DNA of 64,000 nucleotides from Mycolicibacterium sp. CH28 (GTDB lineage Bacteria > Actinomycetota > Actinomycetes > Mycobacteriales > Mycobacteriaceae). Where the stretch lies: positions 124,001-188,000 of the forward strand of contig NZ_SRLQ01000018.1 of assembly GCF_004745805.1 (NCBI RefSeq), in the 5' to 3' direction. The notes under the pieces are model-generated. The model ran no database searches. It worked only from the letters and a program-made list of their open reading frames with translations, and was not told the DNA's origin. Shown piece after piece: positions 8,919-17,992 of this stretch. A program made the translations under genes and the position numbers. Position 1 is the stretch's first letter; the number at the start of each line of letters is the position of its first letter.

Positions 8919-9800
8919 CTACCGAACCACCAACACCGGGCATTCGGCGTGGTGGATCACGTTCTGGCTGACCGAGCCGAGCAGCGACGCGGCGAGCCGG
9001 CCGCGGCCGTGGCTGCCCACGACCACCAGCTGTGCTTCCCGCGACAAGTCGGCCAGGCCCTTCGCGGGGCTGACGTCTTTGAAGATCTCGGTGGCATGGG
9101 CGTTCGGGTACTTCTTCGCGAGCGGTTCGACCAGCTCGTCCATCCGTTGGCGCTGCTGGGACTGCAGGACCTCGAGCAACGGCCAGTCCATGTACCCCTG
9201 GCCGCCGAGATCACCCATGCCGACCGCCGCGTCGATCTCCCACATGTGCGCCACCGTCAGCGGCGCATGCAGCCCGCGGGCGATGTCGAACGCCTCCGCG
9301 AGCGCACGGGACGACGCCTCCGATTCATCGACTCCGACGACGACTGGCAGTGGCTTTCCGGTCCGCCGGGCGACCGGGGGACGCCACACCACGACAGGGC
9401 AACTCGCCCGATGGGCAATCCTCACGACGTGCCCGCCCAGCACACGCTGGTCTTCCGCACCCGTGCCCACCACCAGGAGCCGAGCGGATTCCGAAGCCTC
9501 CGCCAGGGCGGTGGCGACCGCGCCCTTTACCGCAAGCGTGCGAATCTCGAGATCGGGATGCGTCGACCGCACGGCCTTCTCCGCCGCGGCGAGCACCGCA
9601 TCCCCGTCAGCGTTCCGCTGCGCTTCGGCAGGCACCTCGACACGGGCGAAATGCCAGTCCAGCTGTGGGATCGCGTGCAGGAGCGTCAGCCCTAGCCCGT
9701 GCCTGGTGGCGAACTCTGCCGCCCACTGGGCACCGCCGAGCGCGGTGTCCGATCCATCGATACCCACGACGACGGGCTGCGTGCTGGTTGCGGTGCTCAT
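8919..9800 (-). CDS. Universal stress protein with tandem UspA domains
   Basis: 293 residues comprising two Usp domains of about 145 residues each. Domain 1 begins VVVGIDGSDTALGGAQWA and domain 2 begins VVVGVDESEASSRAL. Domain 2 ends with the ATP-binding loop GSHGRGRLAASLLGSVSQNV; domain 1 has the weaker GTGAEDQRVLGGHVVRIAH. This two-domain form is the common mycobacterial type (Rv2005c, Rv1996, Rv2623), several of which belong to the DosR dormancy regulon. No convincing DosR box is seen in the 43-bp gap upstream. It diverges from mmuM. Confidence 0.9.
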   Translation of the reverse strand: MSTATSTQPVVVGIDGSDTALGGAQWAAEFATRHGLGLTLLHAIPQLDWHFARVEVPAEAQRNADGDAVLAAAEKAVRSTHPDLEIRTLAVKGAVATALAEASESARLLVVGTGAEDQRVLGGHVVRIAHRASCPVVVWRPPVARRTGKPLPVVVGVDESEASSRALAEAFDIARGLHAPLTVAHMWEIDAAVGMGDLGGQGYMDWPLLEVLQSQQRQRMDELVEPLAKKYPNAHATEIFKDVSPAKGLADLSREAQLVVVGSHGRGRLAASLLGSVSQNVIHHAECPVLVVR

Positions 9801-9843
9801 CCACTGAGCCTAGGGGGATCGCCTGCGCCCTTACAGTGAGCCG

Positions 9844-10752
9844 ATGACTACTTCGGGTTTCACCGTGCCGTCCGACGGTGTGCTGATCACCGACGGCGGC
9901 CTGGCCACCGAACTCGACGCCCGCGGGCACGACCTGTCCGATGACCTGTGGTCGGCGCGTCTGCTCGCTGAAGCTCCCGGTGAGATCGTCGCGGTGCACG
10001 AGTCGTTCTTCCGCGCCGGGGCGCAGATCGCGACAACCGCCAGCTACCAGGCTTCCTTCGAAGGCTTCGCCCACCGCGGCATCGACCGCGCCGCTGCCGA
10101 GCAGCTGATGCGCCTGAGCATCGAGCTCGCCCGAACGGCGCGCGACTCGTCGGCTCCTTCCGGATGGGTGGCGGCCTCGGTCGGGCCCTACGGCGCGATG
10201 CTCGCCCACGGGGAGGAATACGTCGGCCGCTACGGGCTCAGTGTCGCCGAGTTGGCGGCCTGGCACCGGCCACGCCTCGAGGTGCTGGTCAGCGCCAATC
10301 CCGACGTGCTGGCGCTGGAGACGGTTCCCGACAGCGACGAAGCCGAAGCGCTGGTGGGGTTGGTCGGCGAACTCGGGGTTCCGGCCTGGCTGAGCTACAC
10401 CATCGACGGTGACCGGACCCGGGCCGGACAGCCGCTCGAGGAGGCGTTCGCCGTCGCTGCCGACGTGCCCGAGATCATCGCCGTCGGGGTCAACTGCAGC
10501 GCACCGGGTGACGTCCGGGAGGCCGTGGTTACCGCCCGTCGGGTGACCGGTAAGCCGGTGATCGTCTATCCCAACAGCGGCGAGGTGTGGGACGGCGAGA
10601 ACCGCGTGTGGGTCGGTTCGCCGGGTTTGGATACCGACCTGGCCACCGAGTGGGTGGACGCCGGAGCCCGGATCGTCGGCGGCTGCTGCCGGGTCCGGCC
10701 CGACGACATCGCCGCGATGGCGGCGGCGATCGGTGGCTTTCCGTCATCGTGA
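9844..10752 (+). CDS. mmuM: Homocysteine S-methyltransferase
   Basis: 302 residues of the Pfam S-methyl_trans family. It should transfer a methyl group from S-methylmethionine (or S-adenosylmethionine) to homocysteine, giving methionine, in the cytosol. The zinc-binding cysteines are visible: GVNCSAPGD and the C-terminal GGCCRVRPDD. The N-terminal LITDGGLATELDARGHD is typical of MmuM. It stands alone, 43 bp from the divergent stress protein. Substrate preference between the two methyl donors is inferred from the family. Confidence 0.88.
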   Translation: MTTSGFTVPSDGVLITDGGLATELDARGHDLSDDLWSARLLAEAPGEIVAVHESFFRAGAQIATTASYQASFEGFAHRGIDRAAAEQLMRLSIELARTARDSSAPSGWVAASVGPYGAMLAHGEEYVGRYGLSVAELAAWHRPRLEVLVSANPDVLALETVPDSDEAEALVGLVGELGVPAWLSYTIDGDRTRAGQPLEEAFAVAADVPEIIAVGVNCSAPGDVREAVVTARRVTGKPVIVYPNSGEVWDGENRVWVGSPGLDTDLATEWVDAGARIVGGCCRVRPDDIAAMAAAIGGFPSS

Positions 10753-10841
10753 TCGGGATTGCGTCGGTCCCGATGTCGCGGCGGTAGTTTCTTGAGGCGC
10801 CCGCAAATAATGCGGGCAGATTGCGCACCGAGAGGGTCGAC

Positions 10842-11768
10842 GTGTTCACAGGACAAGACGGGCAGCGCTGGTGGCGGGCCGCGGCAACGGTCACCCTGGC
10901 CGGGGCCCTGGCCCTCTCGGGCTGCGCGAAGAACAACGACTCCGCGTCAGGTACCTCGGGCGCACCCACCAATTCGACCGTCGAGGTCAAGCCGCAGAAG
11001 GTGGACGAGATCGCCGCGACCGTGCCGGAGGACATTCGCAAGTCCGGCAAGCTCGTCGTCGGCGTGACGATCCCCTACACCCCCAATGAGTTCAAGGACG
11101 CCGACGGCAAGGTCGTCGGATTCGATGTCGACCTGATCAATGCCGTGGCGGCGACACTCGGCCTGACCGCCGACTACCGCGAATCGGACTTCGCCAAGAT
11201 CATCCCGTCCATCGAGGGCGGCACATTCGACGTCGGCATGTCGTCGTTCACCGACACCAAAGAACGCGAGCACCAGGTCGACTTCGTCACCTACTTCTCC
11301 GCCGGAAGCCAGTGGGCGCAGAAGGCCGGAGCGGGCATCGACCCGAACAACGCGTGCGGCAAGAAGGTGTCGGCGATGGCCGCCAGCACCCAGGTCACCG
11401 ACGAACTGCCCGCGAAGAGCAAGGCGTGCGTGGCTGCGGGCAAGCCGGAGATCCAGATCATCACGTTCGACGGCCAGGACGCGGTGACCAACGCCGTCGT
11501 GCTCGGTCAGGCCGATGCGATGTCGGCGGATTCACCGGTGACGGCGTGGGCGATCAAGCAGAGCAAGGGCAAGCTGGAAGCCGCCGGCCCGGTATTCGAC
11601 TCCGCACCCTATGGCTGGCCGGTGAAGAAGGGCTCGCCGCTGGCGCAGTCGCTGCAGAAGGCGCTCGAGCACCTGATCGCCGACGGTGACTACAAGACCA
11701 TTGTCGACAACTGGGGTCTGGAAGCCGGCGCCATCGACAAGCCCGTCATCAACGGAGCCATCAACTAA
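10842..11768 (+). CDS. ABC transporter amino-acid-type substrate-binding lipoprotein
   Basis: 308 residues from GTG 10842, which follows GAGAGGG; an upstream in-frame TTG at 10821 lacks a better site. A signal peptide ends in the lipobox ALSGC, so the protein is expected to be lipid-anchored outside the membrane. The mature part is a bacterial SBP family 3 domain (LVVGVTIPYTPNEFKDADG, GFDVDLINAVAATLG, EGGTFDVGMSSFTDTKERE), which binds polar amino acids or small organic acids. No permease or ATPase gene is adjacent, so it must pair with a transporter elsewhere or act as a sensor. Confidence 0.87.
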   Translation: MFTGQDGQRWWRAAATVTLAGALALSGCAKNNDSASGTSGAPTNSTVEVKPQKVDEIAATVPEDIRKSGKLVVGVTIPYTPNEFKDADGKVVGFDVDLINAVAATLGLTADYRESDFAKIIPSIEGGTFDVGMSSFTDTKEREHQVDFVTYFSAGSQWAQKAGAGIDPNNACGKKVSAMAASTQVTDELPAKSKACVAAGKPEIQIITFDGQDAVTNAVVLGQADAMSADSPVTAWAIKQSKGKLEAAGPVFDSAPYGWPVKKGSPLAQSLQKALEHLIADGDYKTIVDNWGLEAGAIDKPVINGAIN

Positions 11769-11777
11769 CGGCAGGGG

Positions 11778-12113
11778 CTACGGAACGTAGCAGGGCTCCG
11801 CGCCGGGCGTGTAGTACGGCAGGCCGGTCGGAGAGATGCAGGGCGCCTCACCGGGGAACGACGGGACCAGCGAGTATGCGTAGGTCTCGGGGAAGCCGTA
11901 GCGGACCCAGTCGCCAGCCACCGCGTCAGCCACTCCGACCCCCACCGCCGCGTCCACGGCGTCGCCGGCGATACCCGGGGTACAACCACCGACGGCGACG
12001 TGCCGACCGCTGACATCGCCACACACGTCAGCCTGGGCCAGCGGGGCAATCGCCGCGGGAATTGCCGAAAGGGCAGCGATGGTCAGCAGGATCGCTGCAG
12101 ATTTATTAGCCAT
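11778..12113 (-). CDS. Small secreted Cys-containing hypothetical protein
   Basis: 111 residues from ATG 12113. It begins MANKSAAILLTIAALSAIPA and has a signal peptide cleaved after about AQA. The mature part has four Cys (VCGDVSG, GGCTPG, APCISP, EPCYVP) that could form two disulfides, and ends in a Pro/Tyr-rich segment. Similar short, four-Cys secreted proteins are common and uncharacterised in mycobacteria. It is convergent with the ABC lipoprotein, 9 bp apart, and follows purU on the same strand. No function can be given. Confidence 0.65.
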   Translation of the reverse strand: MANKSAAILLTIAALSAIPAAIAPLAQADVCGDVSGRHVAVGGCTPGIAGDAVDAAVGVGVADAVAGDWVRYGFPETYAYSLVPSFPGEAPCISPTGLPYYTPGAEPCYVP

Positions 12114-12202
12114 GCCGTCATTATCGCCGAGGGGCGGAGCTGCGTTACCAGGCTGGTGGACCTTACGGTCACGCGCGACGGCCGCACCCCAGTCGCCGGA
12201 CC

Positions 12203-13078
12203 TCATTGGAAGACGACCGTGCGATTCTCCAGCAAGGCGACGCGGATCTCGCTGTGCCAGCGCACGGCACGGGCGAGGGCCCGAGTTTCTGCTTCTCGCC
12301 CGCGGGCAGCGAGGGCGTCCGGATCGAGGGAATGATCCACCCGGATCAATTCCTGCTCGATGATGGGGCCTTCGTCAAGGTCCGCGGTCACGTAGTGGGC
12401 GGTCGCGCCGATGTACTTGACGCCGCGTGCGTAGGCCTGGTGGTAGGGCTTGGCGCCCTTGAAGCTCGGCAGCATCGAGTGGTGGATGTTGATCGCGCGA
12501 CCGTCGAGTTCCTTGCACAGATCGTCGGAGAGGATCTGCATGTACCGCGCGAGCACGACGAGGTCCACCGACTCCACGTCGACGAGATCAACCAACTGTT
12601 GTTCGGCCTGGGCTTTGGTATCGGGTGTGACAGGGATGTGCCGGAACGGCACCCCGAAGCTGTCGGCGATAGGGCGCAGGTCGGGATGGTTGGACACCAC
12701 TGCGACGACATCGAGCGCGAGTTCACCGATCGAGTTTCGGAACAGCAGGTCATTGAGGCAGTGGGCGAACTTGCTCACCATGATCACAGTGCGGAGCCGA
12801 CGTGCGGAATCCGCCAATTGCCAATGCATGCCGAACTTCTCGGCGACCGGCGTGAAGCGAATGCGCAGATCCTCCAGGTCCACCGGGGCGTCATCGACCG
12901 TAGCGAACTCGACACGCATGAAGAACGTCCCGCTTTCGCGGCTACCGAATTGCTGGCTCTGCAGGATCGTGTAGCCATTCTGGGCGAGCAGCTCACTGAC
13001 CGCGTACACGATGCCTAGCGTGTCCGGGCAGTTCAGCATGAGGATGCCATGTGTTGGCTGAGCGGCGGGGCTAGGCAT
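12203..13078 (-). CDS. purU: Formyltetrahydrofolate deformylase
   Basis: 291 residues. It hydrolyses 10-formyl-tetrahydrofolate to formate and tetrahydrofolate, balancing one-carbon units and feeding PurT-type purine synthesis where present. An N-terminal ACT domain (GILMLNCPDTLGIVYAVSEL) is followed by the formyltransferase core with NIHHSMLPSFKGAKPYHQAY and the catalytic-region GATAHYVTADLDEGPIIEQE. Full family length. It diverges from the amino acid decarboxylase across a 276-bp region. Confidence 0.93.
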   Translation of the reverse strand: MPSPAAQPTHGILMLNCPDTLGIVYAVSELLAQNGYTILQSQQFGSRESGTFFMRVEFATVDDAPVDLEDLRIRFTPVAEKFGMHWQLADSARRLRTVIMVSKFAHCLNDLLFRNSIGELALDVVAVVSNHPDLRPIADSFGVPFRHIPVTPDTKAQAEQQLVDLVDVESVDLVVLARYMQILSDDLCKELDGRAINIHHSMLPSFKGAKPYHQAYARGVKYIGATAHYVTADLDEGPIIEQELIRVDHSLDPDALAARGREAETRALARAVRWHSEIRVALLENRTVVFQ

Positions 13079-13198
13079 GACGACTCCGGAAGCGGGTTGG
13101 GCTGTGCTGTGCTGTGCTGAAGCCTAGTTGGTGAGGCGAGCAGCGCCACCCGACCCACGACCTGGTTGGGATCAACCTGATCCTGCCTCCCCTCTGGG

Positions 13199-13242
13199 CG
13201 GCTGGTCAGCGATATCCACCGACAACCTCTGTCCGGACCAGC
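13199..13242 (+). promoter_or_regulatory. Stem-loop in the leader of the decarboxylase gene
   Basis: GGCTGGTC at 13199-13206 pairs with GACCAGCC at 13235-13242 around a 28-nt loop, about 110 bp before the decarboxylase start. No known riboswitch class was recognised. It could be a leader hairpin or part of an operator. Confidence 0.3.
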
Positions 13243-13354
13243 CCCCGGCGATCTCGCCCGGATTATTCGCAACCGAACCGCCGCATAGCGTTCGCCTGAC
13301 AGCTACTTGTCGGACCCCGACGCGGTGCCAGGCTGTATCGCGGAGAGGGCTGAC

Positions 13355-16153
13355 ATGGCAGAGAATTCCCGCGCGTACAACAGTGTTTGGCACCTGCGCA
13401 GCGACACCTGGTGTCGCCTCGAGGAGGCAGCTGACCGCCTCAACCGGGCAACCACGGCCGGCGCACTCAAAGACAAGTACGTTGCGATCTGCGGCGAGCT
13501 GCTGGCCGCGCTGACTCCGCTGGAACCGTACTGGGCCTATCCTGGATCGCCGCAATTCGCCCGCGTGCAAAGACTTTTCACCGCAGCCAGTTACGACAAG
13601 TTCGGCCAGGCCGTTGGACGGATCAATCGGGCACTGACCACCGAGTCCTATCGCAGCGCCGACGTCGACCACGCCGGGCTCGACGAGCATGACATGTTCC
13701 CCACCGACCCAAGGCAACTGGAGCATCAACCCGCGACCAAGAAGGACCAGCTCTACTTCGAGGTGCTCGTCGTCGAATCGATGACGGAGGCCCAGGAGCG
13801 GGCGCTGCGCAAGGAGGTACGCAGCTGGCGTCACCCGGACGACGAATTCGTCTACGAGCTGGTGGTGGTGTCGAGCGGGGACGAGGCACTGATCGCCGCG
13901 CGGCTCAACGCCAACCTGCAGGCCGCGGTGATTCGCCGGCGATTTTCCCATCAGTCGAACCGCGACCTGACAGCGCTGGCGGATTTCGTCGATACCGAAC
14001 TCACCGCCGAGCTTGCAGAGCACCTGTCCCCGGATGAGCGGGCGTCGATCCTGGCTTCTTCATTGCACGGACTCCGTCCCGAGCTGGACTTGTATCTGAT
14101 GACCGAGATCGACGTGGAGAGCATCGCGGGGCGACTCGGCCAACACTTCCGGCGCGTGTTCCACGCCCGGGAAGGAGTTTTGGAGCTGCATCTGAGCATC
14201 CTGCACGGCGTCGCCGCCCGATACCGGACCCCATTCTTCAGTGCGCTCAAGCAGTACAGCCACCGCCCGACGGGCGTGTTCCACGCCTTGCCCATCTCGC
14301 AGGGCAAGTCGATTGTGAACTCGCACTGGATAAAAGACATGGTCGGGTTCTACGGACTCGATGTGTTCATGGCCGAAACGTCGGCAACCTGTGGCGGACT
14401 CGACTCACTGCTGGAGCCGGTCGGACCGTTGCGCGATGCTCAACAATTGGCAGCCGAGACCTACGGATCGAAGCACAGCTATTTCGTCACCAACGGCACC
14501 TCGACGGCGAACAAGATCGTCACCCAATCGCTGGTGGCTCCCGGCGACATCGTGCTCCTGGACCGCAACTGCCATCAATCCCATCACTACGGCATGATGC
14601 TGGCCGGCGCGAACGTCGTTTATTTGGAGGCGTATTCGCTCGACGAGTATTCGATGTACGGCGCTGTCCCACTCCGCGAGATCAAAGCGCGACTGCTCGA
14701 GCTCAGGCGGGCAGGAAAGCTCGACCGGGTAAAGATGATCTCGCTGACCAACTGCACCTTCGACGGGATCGTCTACGACGTCCAACGGGTGATGGAGGAA
14801 TGCCTGGCCATCAAACCCGACCTGGTCTTCCTCTGGGACGAGGCGTGGTTCGCGTTCGCCCGCTTCCACCCCGTCTATCGGACCCGGACCGCGATGGCCG
14901 CGGCGCGTCAACTCCGCGAGAAGCTCGAGGACGGTGACTACCGGCGCCACTACCAAGCACATCTCCACAGCGAGGACCTCGCCTCGGCGACCGATGAGGA
15001 TCTGCTCAACCGGCGTCTGATTCCCGATCCGGCGCGGGCGCGGGTGCGGGTCTATGCCACCCAGTCGACGCACAAGACGCTCACTTCGCTGCGTCAGGGC
15101 TCGATGATCCACGTGTTCGATCAGGACTTCGACCAGAAGGTCGCCGAACCATTCCACGAGGCCTACATGGCGCATACGTCGACCTCGCCCAACTACCAGA
15201 TCCTGGCTTCACTGGATCTTGGTCGCCGCCAAGTGTCCCTGGAAGGCGTTGAACTGGTGCAACGCCAGATCGAGAACGCCATGCAGCTGCGTGACGCCAT
15301 CGACAACCATCCGCTGCTGAGCAAGTACATGGCCTGCCTGCGCACCTCCGACCTCATTCCCGAGGCGTTCCGGCCGTCGGCGATCGCGCAGCCACTGCGG
15401 TCGGGATTGCGCAATATGGTGACCGCGTGGGGCAGCGACGAGTTCGTGCTCGATCCTTCGAGGATCACGCTGTCCATCGGGCGAACCGGCTACGACGGCG
15501 ACACGTTCAAACGTGAGCAGCTCATGGATCGCCACGGTGTGCAGATCAACAAGACTTCGCGAAACACGGTGCTGTTCATGACCAATATCGGCACCACCCG
15601 AAGTTCGGTCGCCTTCCTGGTGGAGGTTTTGGTCAAGATTGCCCGCGAGCTTGACGAGCGTATCTCCGATATGGGCATGGGGGAACGAGAGAGGTTCGAA
15701 CACCGGGTGCGCCGGCTGACCCATCGCGCTCCCGCCATGCCCGACTTCAGCGGCTTTCACCCCGCCTTCCGCGACTTCGTCAGCGCCGAGCCGACCCCGG
15801 AAGGTGATGTGCGGCGCGCCTTCTACCTCTCCTATGACGACACCACCTGTGAGTACCTCACTGGCGACGAGATCGACCGCAAGCTCGAGGCCGGTGAGAA
15901 GGTGGTCTCGGCAACCTTCGTCACCCCATACCCTCCGGGCTTTCCTGTGCTGGTCCCGGGGCAGATGTTCAGTGCGCAGATCCTGTCGTTCATCCGCGAC
16001 CTCGACACCCCCGAAATCCACGGCTACAAACCAGATCTCGGCTATCGCGTCTACACCGACAAGGCTATCGAGATAGCCGGTGCACCGCGCAGACTCACGG
16101 CCAACGGCCAACGACACGCACCTGAGGAGCCCTCCCAGCCCATCAGCTTCTGA
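13355..16153 (+). CDS. Large PLP-dependent Orn/Lys/Arg-type amino acid decarboxylase
   Basis: 932 residues from ATG 13355, preceded by GAGAGGG at a 5-base spacing; a TTG at 13307 lacks such a site. It matches the M. tuberculosis Rv2531c type of probable amino acid decarboxylase in length and layout: about 300 N-terminal residues without a known catalytic role, then the fold-type I PLP domain with FVTNGTSTANKIV, LWDEAWFAF and the PLP lysine in STHKTLTSLRQGS, then the C-terminal Orn/Lys/Arg decarboxylase domain (GYDGDTFKREQLMDRHGVQI). The product would be a diamine or related amine plus CO2; the amino acid is not determined. The DUF1905-PIN gene follows 82 bp later. Confidence 0.88.
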   Translation: MAENSRAYNSVWHLRSDTWCRLEEAADRLNRATTAGALKDKYVAICGELLAALTPLEPYWAYPGSPQFARVQRLFTAASYDKFGQAVGRINRALTTESYRSADVDHAGLDEHDMFPTDPRQLEHQPATKKDQLYFEVLVVESMTEAQERALRKEVRSWRHPDDEFVYELVVVSSGDEALIAARLNANLQAAVIRRRFSHQSNRDLTALADFVDTELTAELAEHLSPDERASILASSLHGLRPELDLYLMTEIDVESIAGRLGQHFRRVFHAREGVLELHLSILHGVAARYRTPFFSALKQYSHRPTGVFHALPISQGKSIVNSHWIKDMVGFYGLDVFMAETSATCGGLDSLLEPVGPLRDAQQLAAETYGSKHSYFVTNGTSTANKIVTQSLVAPGDIVLLDRNCHQSHHYGMMLAGANVVYLEAYSLDEYSMYGAVPLREIKARLLELRRAGKLDRVKMISLTNCTFDGIVYDVQRVMEECLAIKPDLVFLWDEAWFAFARFHPVYRTRTAMAAARQLREKLEDGDYRRHYQAHLHSEDLASATDEDLLNRRLIPDPARARVRVYATQSTHKTLTSLRQGSMIHVFDQDFDQKVAEPFHEAYMAHTSTSPNYQILASLDLGRRQVSLEGVELVQRQIENAMQLRDAIDNHPLLSKYMACLRTSDLIPEAFRPSAIAQPLRSGLRNMVTAWGSDEFVLDPSRITLSIGRTGYDGDTFKREQLMDRHGVQINKTSRNTVLFMTNIGTTRSSVAFLVEVLVKIARELDERISDMGMGERERFEHRVRRLTHRAPAMPDFSGFHPAFRDFVSAEPTPEGDVRRAFYLSYDDTTCEYLTGDEIDRKLEAGEKVVSATFVTPYPPGFPVLVPGQMFSAQILSFIRDLDTPEIHGYKPDLGYRVYTDKAIEIAGAPRRLTANGQRHAPEEPSQPISF

Positions 16154-16235
16154 GCGCACCGGCTGGCCGGGTCGCGCCAGGAGATTGCATGCGGTTTTAC
16201 GCGCGCTGAAAAGCCATGGGCCTTAGTGTGAAGCC

Positions 16236-16955
16236 GTGGACTGGGAGTTCGAGGCCGAGGTATTCCAGTGGCGTGGCCCCGCACCATATTTCTTCGTCGC
16301 CACACCCGCGCATGTCGATGAGTTCCTGCACGCTCACCACGGCGAGCTGACCTACGGGTGGGGAGTCATCCCGGCGCAGGTGCGCATCGGCGCCACCGAG
16401 GTGAATACGTCACTGATCCCCAAGGACGGTGTGTACCTGGTACCGCTGAAAGTTGCGCTACGCCGCCCCGAAGGTATCGACGACGGTGTTCGTGTGCGGG
16501 TAGAGCTGCACGTCGGAAAGCGGAGCGCCGGTAGTGCAGCCGAGGGCTCGCAGATGCGTACCTTCGTCATCGACGCTGCCGTGGCCATCGACCTTGCCAC
16601 CAGCGGGGCGACCATTCCGCCGCAGCACAGCTTGACGGCTCCCACGCTGTTGCGCTCGCAGGTGCTGGCCGTCGTCTACGGATCGGTGCATCGGGGCGAG
16701 ATCGACGAACGCGCTGGGCGGAAAATTCTCGACGATATCCGCGGGCTAGGGATCCGGTTCCTCGGCGACCGGTCACTGGAAGCTCACACGTGGCGATTAG
16801 CCGTCCAACTGAACTGGCCCGACATCCACCAAGTCGAGTACATCGCCCTGACCCAACTGCAAGCCGACGCGCTGGTCACGGCAGACGACAAACTCGCCGC
16901 AGCGGCCCGCGCATTCGTCAAAACCGCATCCCCGGCCGACATCCTTCGGCGGTAG
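16236..16955 (+). CDS. DUF1905 domain fused to a VapC-like PIN domain
   Basis: 239 residues in one uninterrupted frame from GTG 16236. Residues 3-93 are a clear DUF1905 domain (FEAEVFQWRGPAPYFF ... VYLVPLKVALRRPEGI). Residues 107-239 are a VapC-type PIN domain: MRTFVIDAAVAIDL with the first metal Asp, APTLLRSQVLAVVYGSVHRG (Gln at the usual Glu position, as I recall for this actinobacterial subfamily), then VEYIALTQLQADALVTADDKL. An internal ATG at 16554 has GAGGG seven bases upstream, so a 133-residue free PIN protein could also be made. In M. tuberculosis the Rv2531c-type decarboxylase is followed by the vapB39-vapC39 pair; here the antitoxin slot is filled by DUF1905. Function as a toxin is inferred. 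Confidence 0.8.
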   Translation: MDWEFEAEVFQWRGPAPYFFVATPAHVDEFLHAHHGELTYGWGVIPAQVRIGATEVNTSLIPKDGVYLVPLKVALRRPEGIDDGVRVRVELHVGKRSAGSAAEGSQMRTFVIDAAVAIDLATSGATIPPQHSLTAPTLLRSQVLAVVYGSVHRGEIDERAGRKILDDIRGLGIRFLGDRSLEAHTWRLAVQLNWPDIHQVEYIALTQLQADALVTADDKLAAAARAFVKTASPADILRR

Positions 16956-16981
16956 ACCAAAGCGTTTGCACGACTGCCTGA

Positions 16982-17263
16982 TTAGGCCAGCTGCGAAGCC
17001 GGCGGTGCACCTGGGGCGAGAGCAGCAGGCGCCGGTGCGCCTGCCGGGACGATGAAGCAGTTGGTACCGCCGATACCGAGTACGTACACGGTGACGCAGC
17101 GCTGGAAGCTGCCGTCGGGGTAGTACGGGCCGTCGCACTGACCGCCTCCGTTGCCCCACAGGGCGAACTGTCCGCAGCCGTCGGCCAGCGCGGGCGGCGC
17201 CGCGACGATGCTACCTAGGCCGATCAGTCCTGCGGCGGCAACCACCGCCAGCAACTTCTTCAT
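16982..17263 (-). CDS. Small secreted hypothetical protein
   Basis: 93 residues from ATG 17263, preceded by GAGGGGAG. The signal peptide MKKLLAVVAAAGLIGLGSIV ends near PPALA-DGC. The mature domain is Gly/Asn-rich with four Cys (GCGQF, QCDG, RCVTV, NCFIV) and ends in a Pro/Ala tail (APAPAALAPGAPPA). Proteins of this size and shape are frequent and uncharacterised in mycobacteria. It sits convergent with the PIN gene, 26 bp away. Confidence 0.7.
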   Translation of the reverse strand: MKKLLAVVAAAGLIGLGSIVAAPPALADGCGQFALWGNGGGQCDGPYYPDGSFQRCVTVYVLGIGGTNCFIVPAGAPAPAALAPGAPPASQLA

Positions 17264-17386
17264 GATGTCTCCCCTCACGCATGAGCGACACACTGTTCAC
17301 TATCGTGCAAACTTGCCGTCTTTGGCAACAATTGCCGAGGTGTTTTTGTGTCCGGCTCCGAGGGGTTGGTGCAGTTGAGGCCGGTG

Positions 17387-17992
17387 TTACTGAGGATGCG
17401 TGTCGCCGAGGCCCGAGCGAAGGCTGCCGAAACACTGTTTGACCAGTTGGGCCCCAAGACCGGGCGGCTTACCGGCAGCGACCAGCTCGACGACAGTGGC
17501 GAGCACGCCCCGGGTCGCGTGATACAGCAGCCGCGGCTGAATTGCGGTGTTCGGATCCGCGCCCAGGCGCCGGCCAATCTCGACGATCATCTGCTCAGAG
17601 GCCCGGTGATGCGCCGCAGCGGCGTGCGCGACGAGCGCCGGATGCTCGGTGATCACCCGGGTGACCGAGACGGCCCGGTTGAAATCCTCGCCGGACGCGA
17701 CGAGTTCCAGGGCACACGCCTCCAGCGAATCCAGGATGGGTTCGTCCTCGTCGCGTTCCAGCAAGGACTGGGTCTGACGGTCCACAACGTCGCCCAGCAG
17801 CGCCAGAACGGCGTCCTCCTTGCTGGAAAAGTAGTTGCGAAACGTCCGGGTGGAAACGTTGGCGGCTTCGGCGATGGCATCGACGGTGACCGCGTCATAA
17901 CCGTCGCGCAGCGCCAGTTCCAGGGCGGCTCGGCTCAGGGCGGCGCGGGTCTCATTCTTCTTGCGCTCACGCAGGCCGACATCAGGAGGCAT
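17387..17992 (-). CDS. TetR family transcriptional regulator
   Basis: 201 residues from ATG 17992. The N-terminal TetR HTH is clear: RAALSRAALELALRDGYDAV, then VDAIAEAANVSTRTFRNYFS and KEDAVLALL. The C-terminal ~130 residues form the variable ligand-binding domain; it resembles the mycobacterial TetR_C subclass with VSVTRVITEHPALVAHAAA. The open frame continues upstream to 18241 but without a plausible start. No obvious target gene lies next to it; the upstream 0.5 kb holds no recognisable gene. Confidence 0.85.
   Translation of the reverse strand: MPPDVGLRERKKNETRAALSRAALELALRDGYDAVTVDAIAEAANVSTRTFRNYFSSKEDAVLALLGDVVDRQTQSLLERDEDEPILDSLEACALELVASGEDFNRAVSVTRVITEHPALVAHAAAAHHRASEQMIVEIGRRLGADPNTAIQPRLLYHATRGVLATVVELVAAGKPPGLGAQLVKQCFGSLRSGLGDTHPQ

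Noticed and set aside
8146-9807. 553-codon plus-strand open frame over the coiled-coil and stress protein genes
   Set aside because: Antisense to two genes with clear domains.
13105-13122. Short GCTGT tandem repeat upstream of purU
   Set aside because: Only about three units of 5 bp; too short to suggest a functional element.
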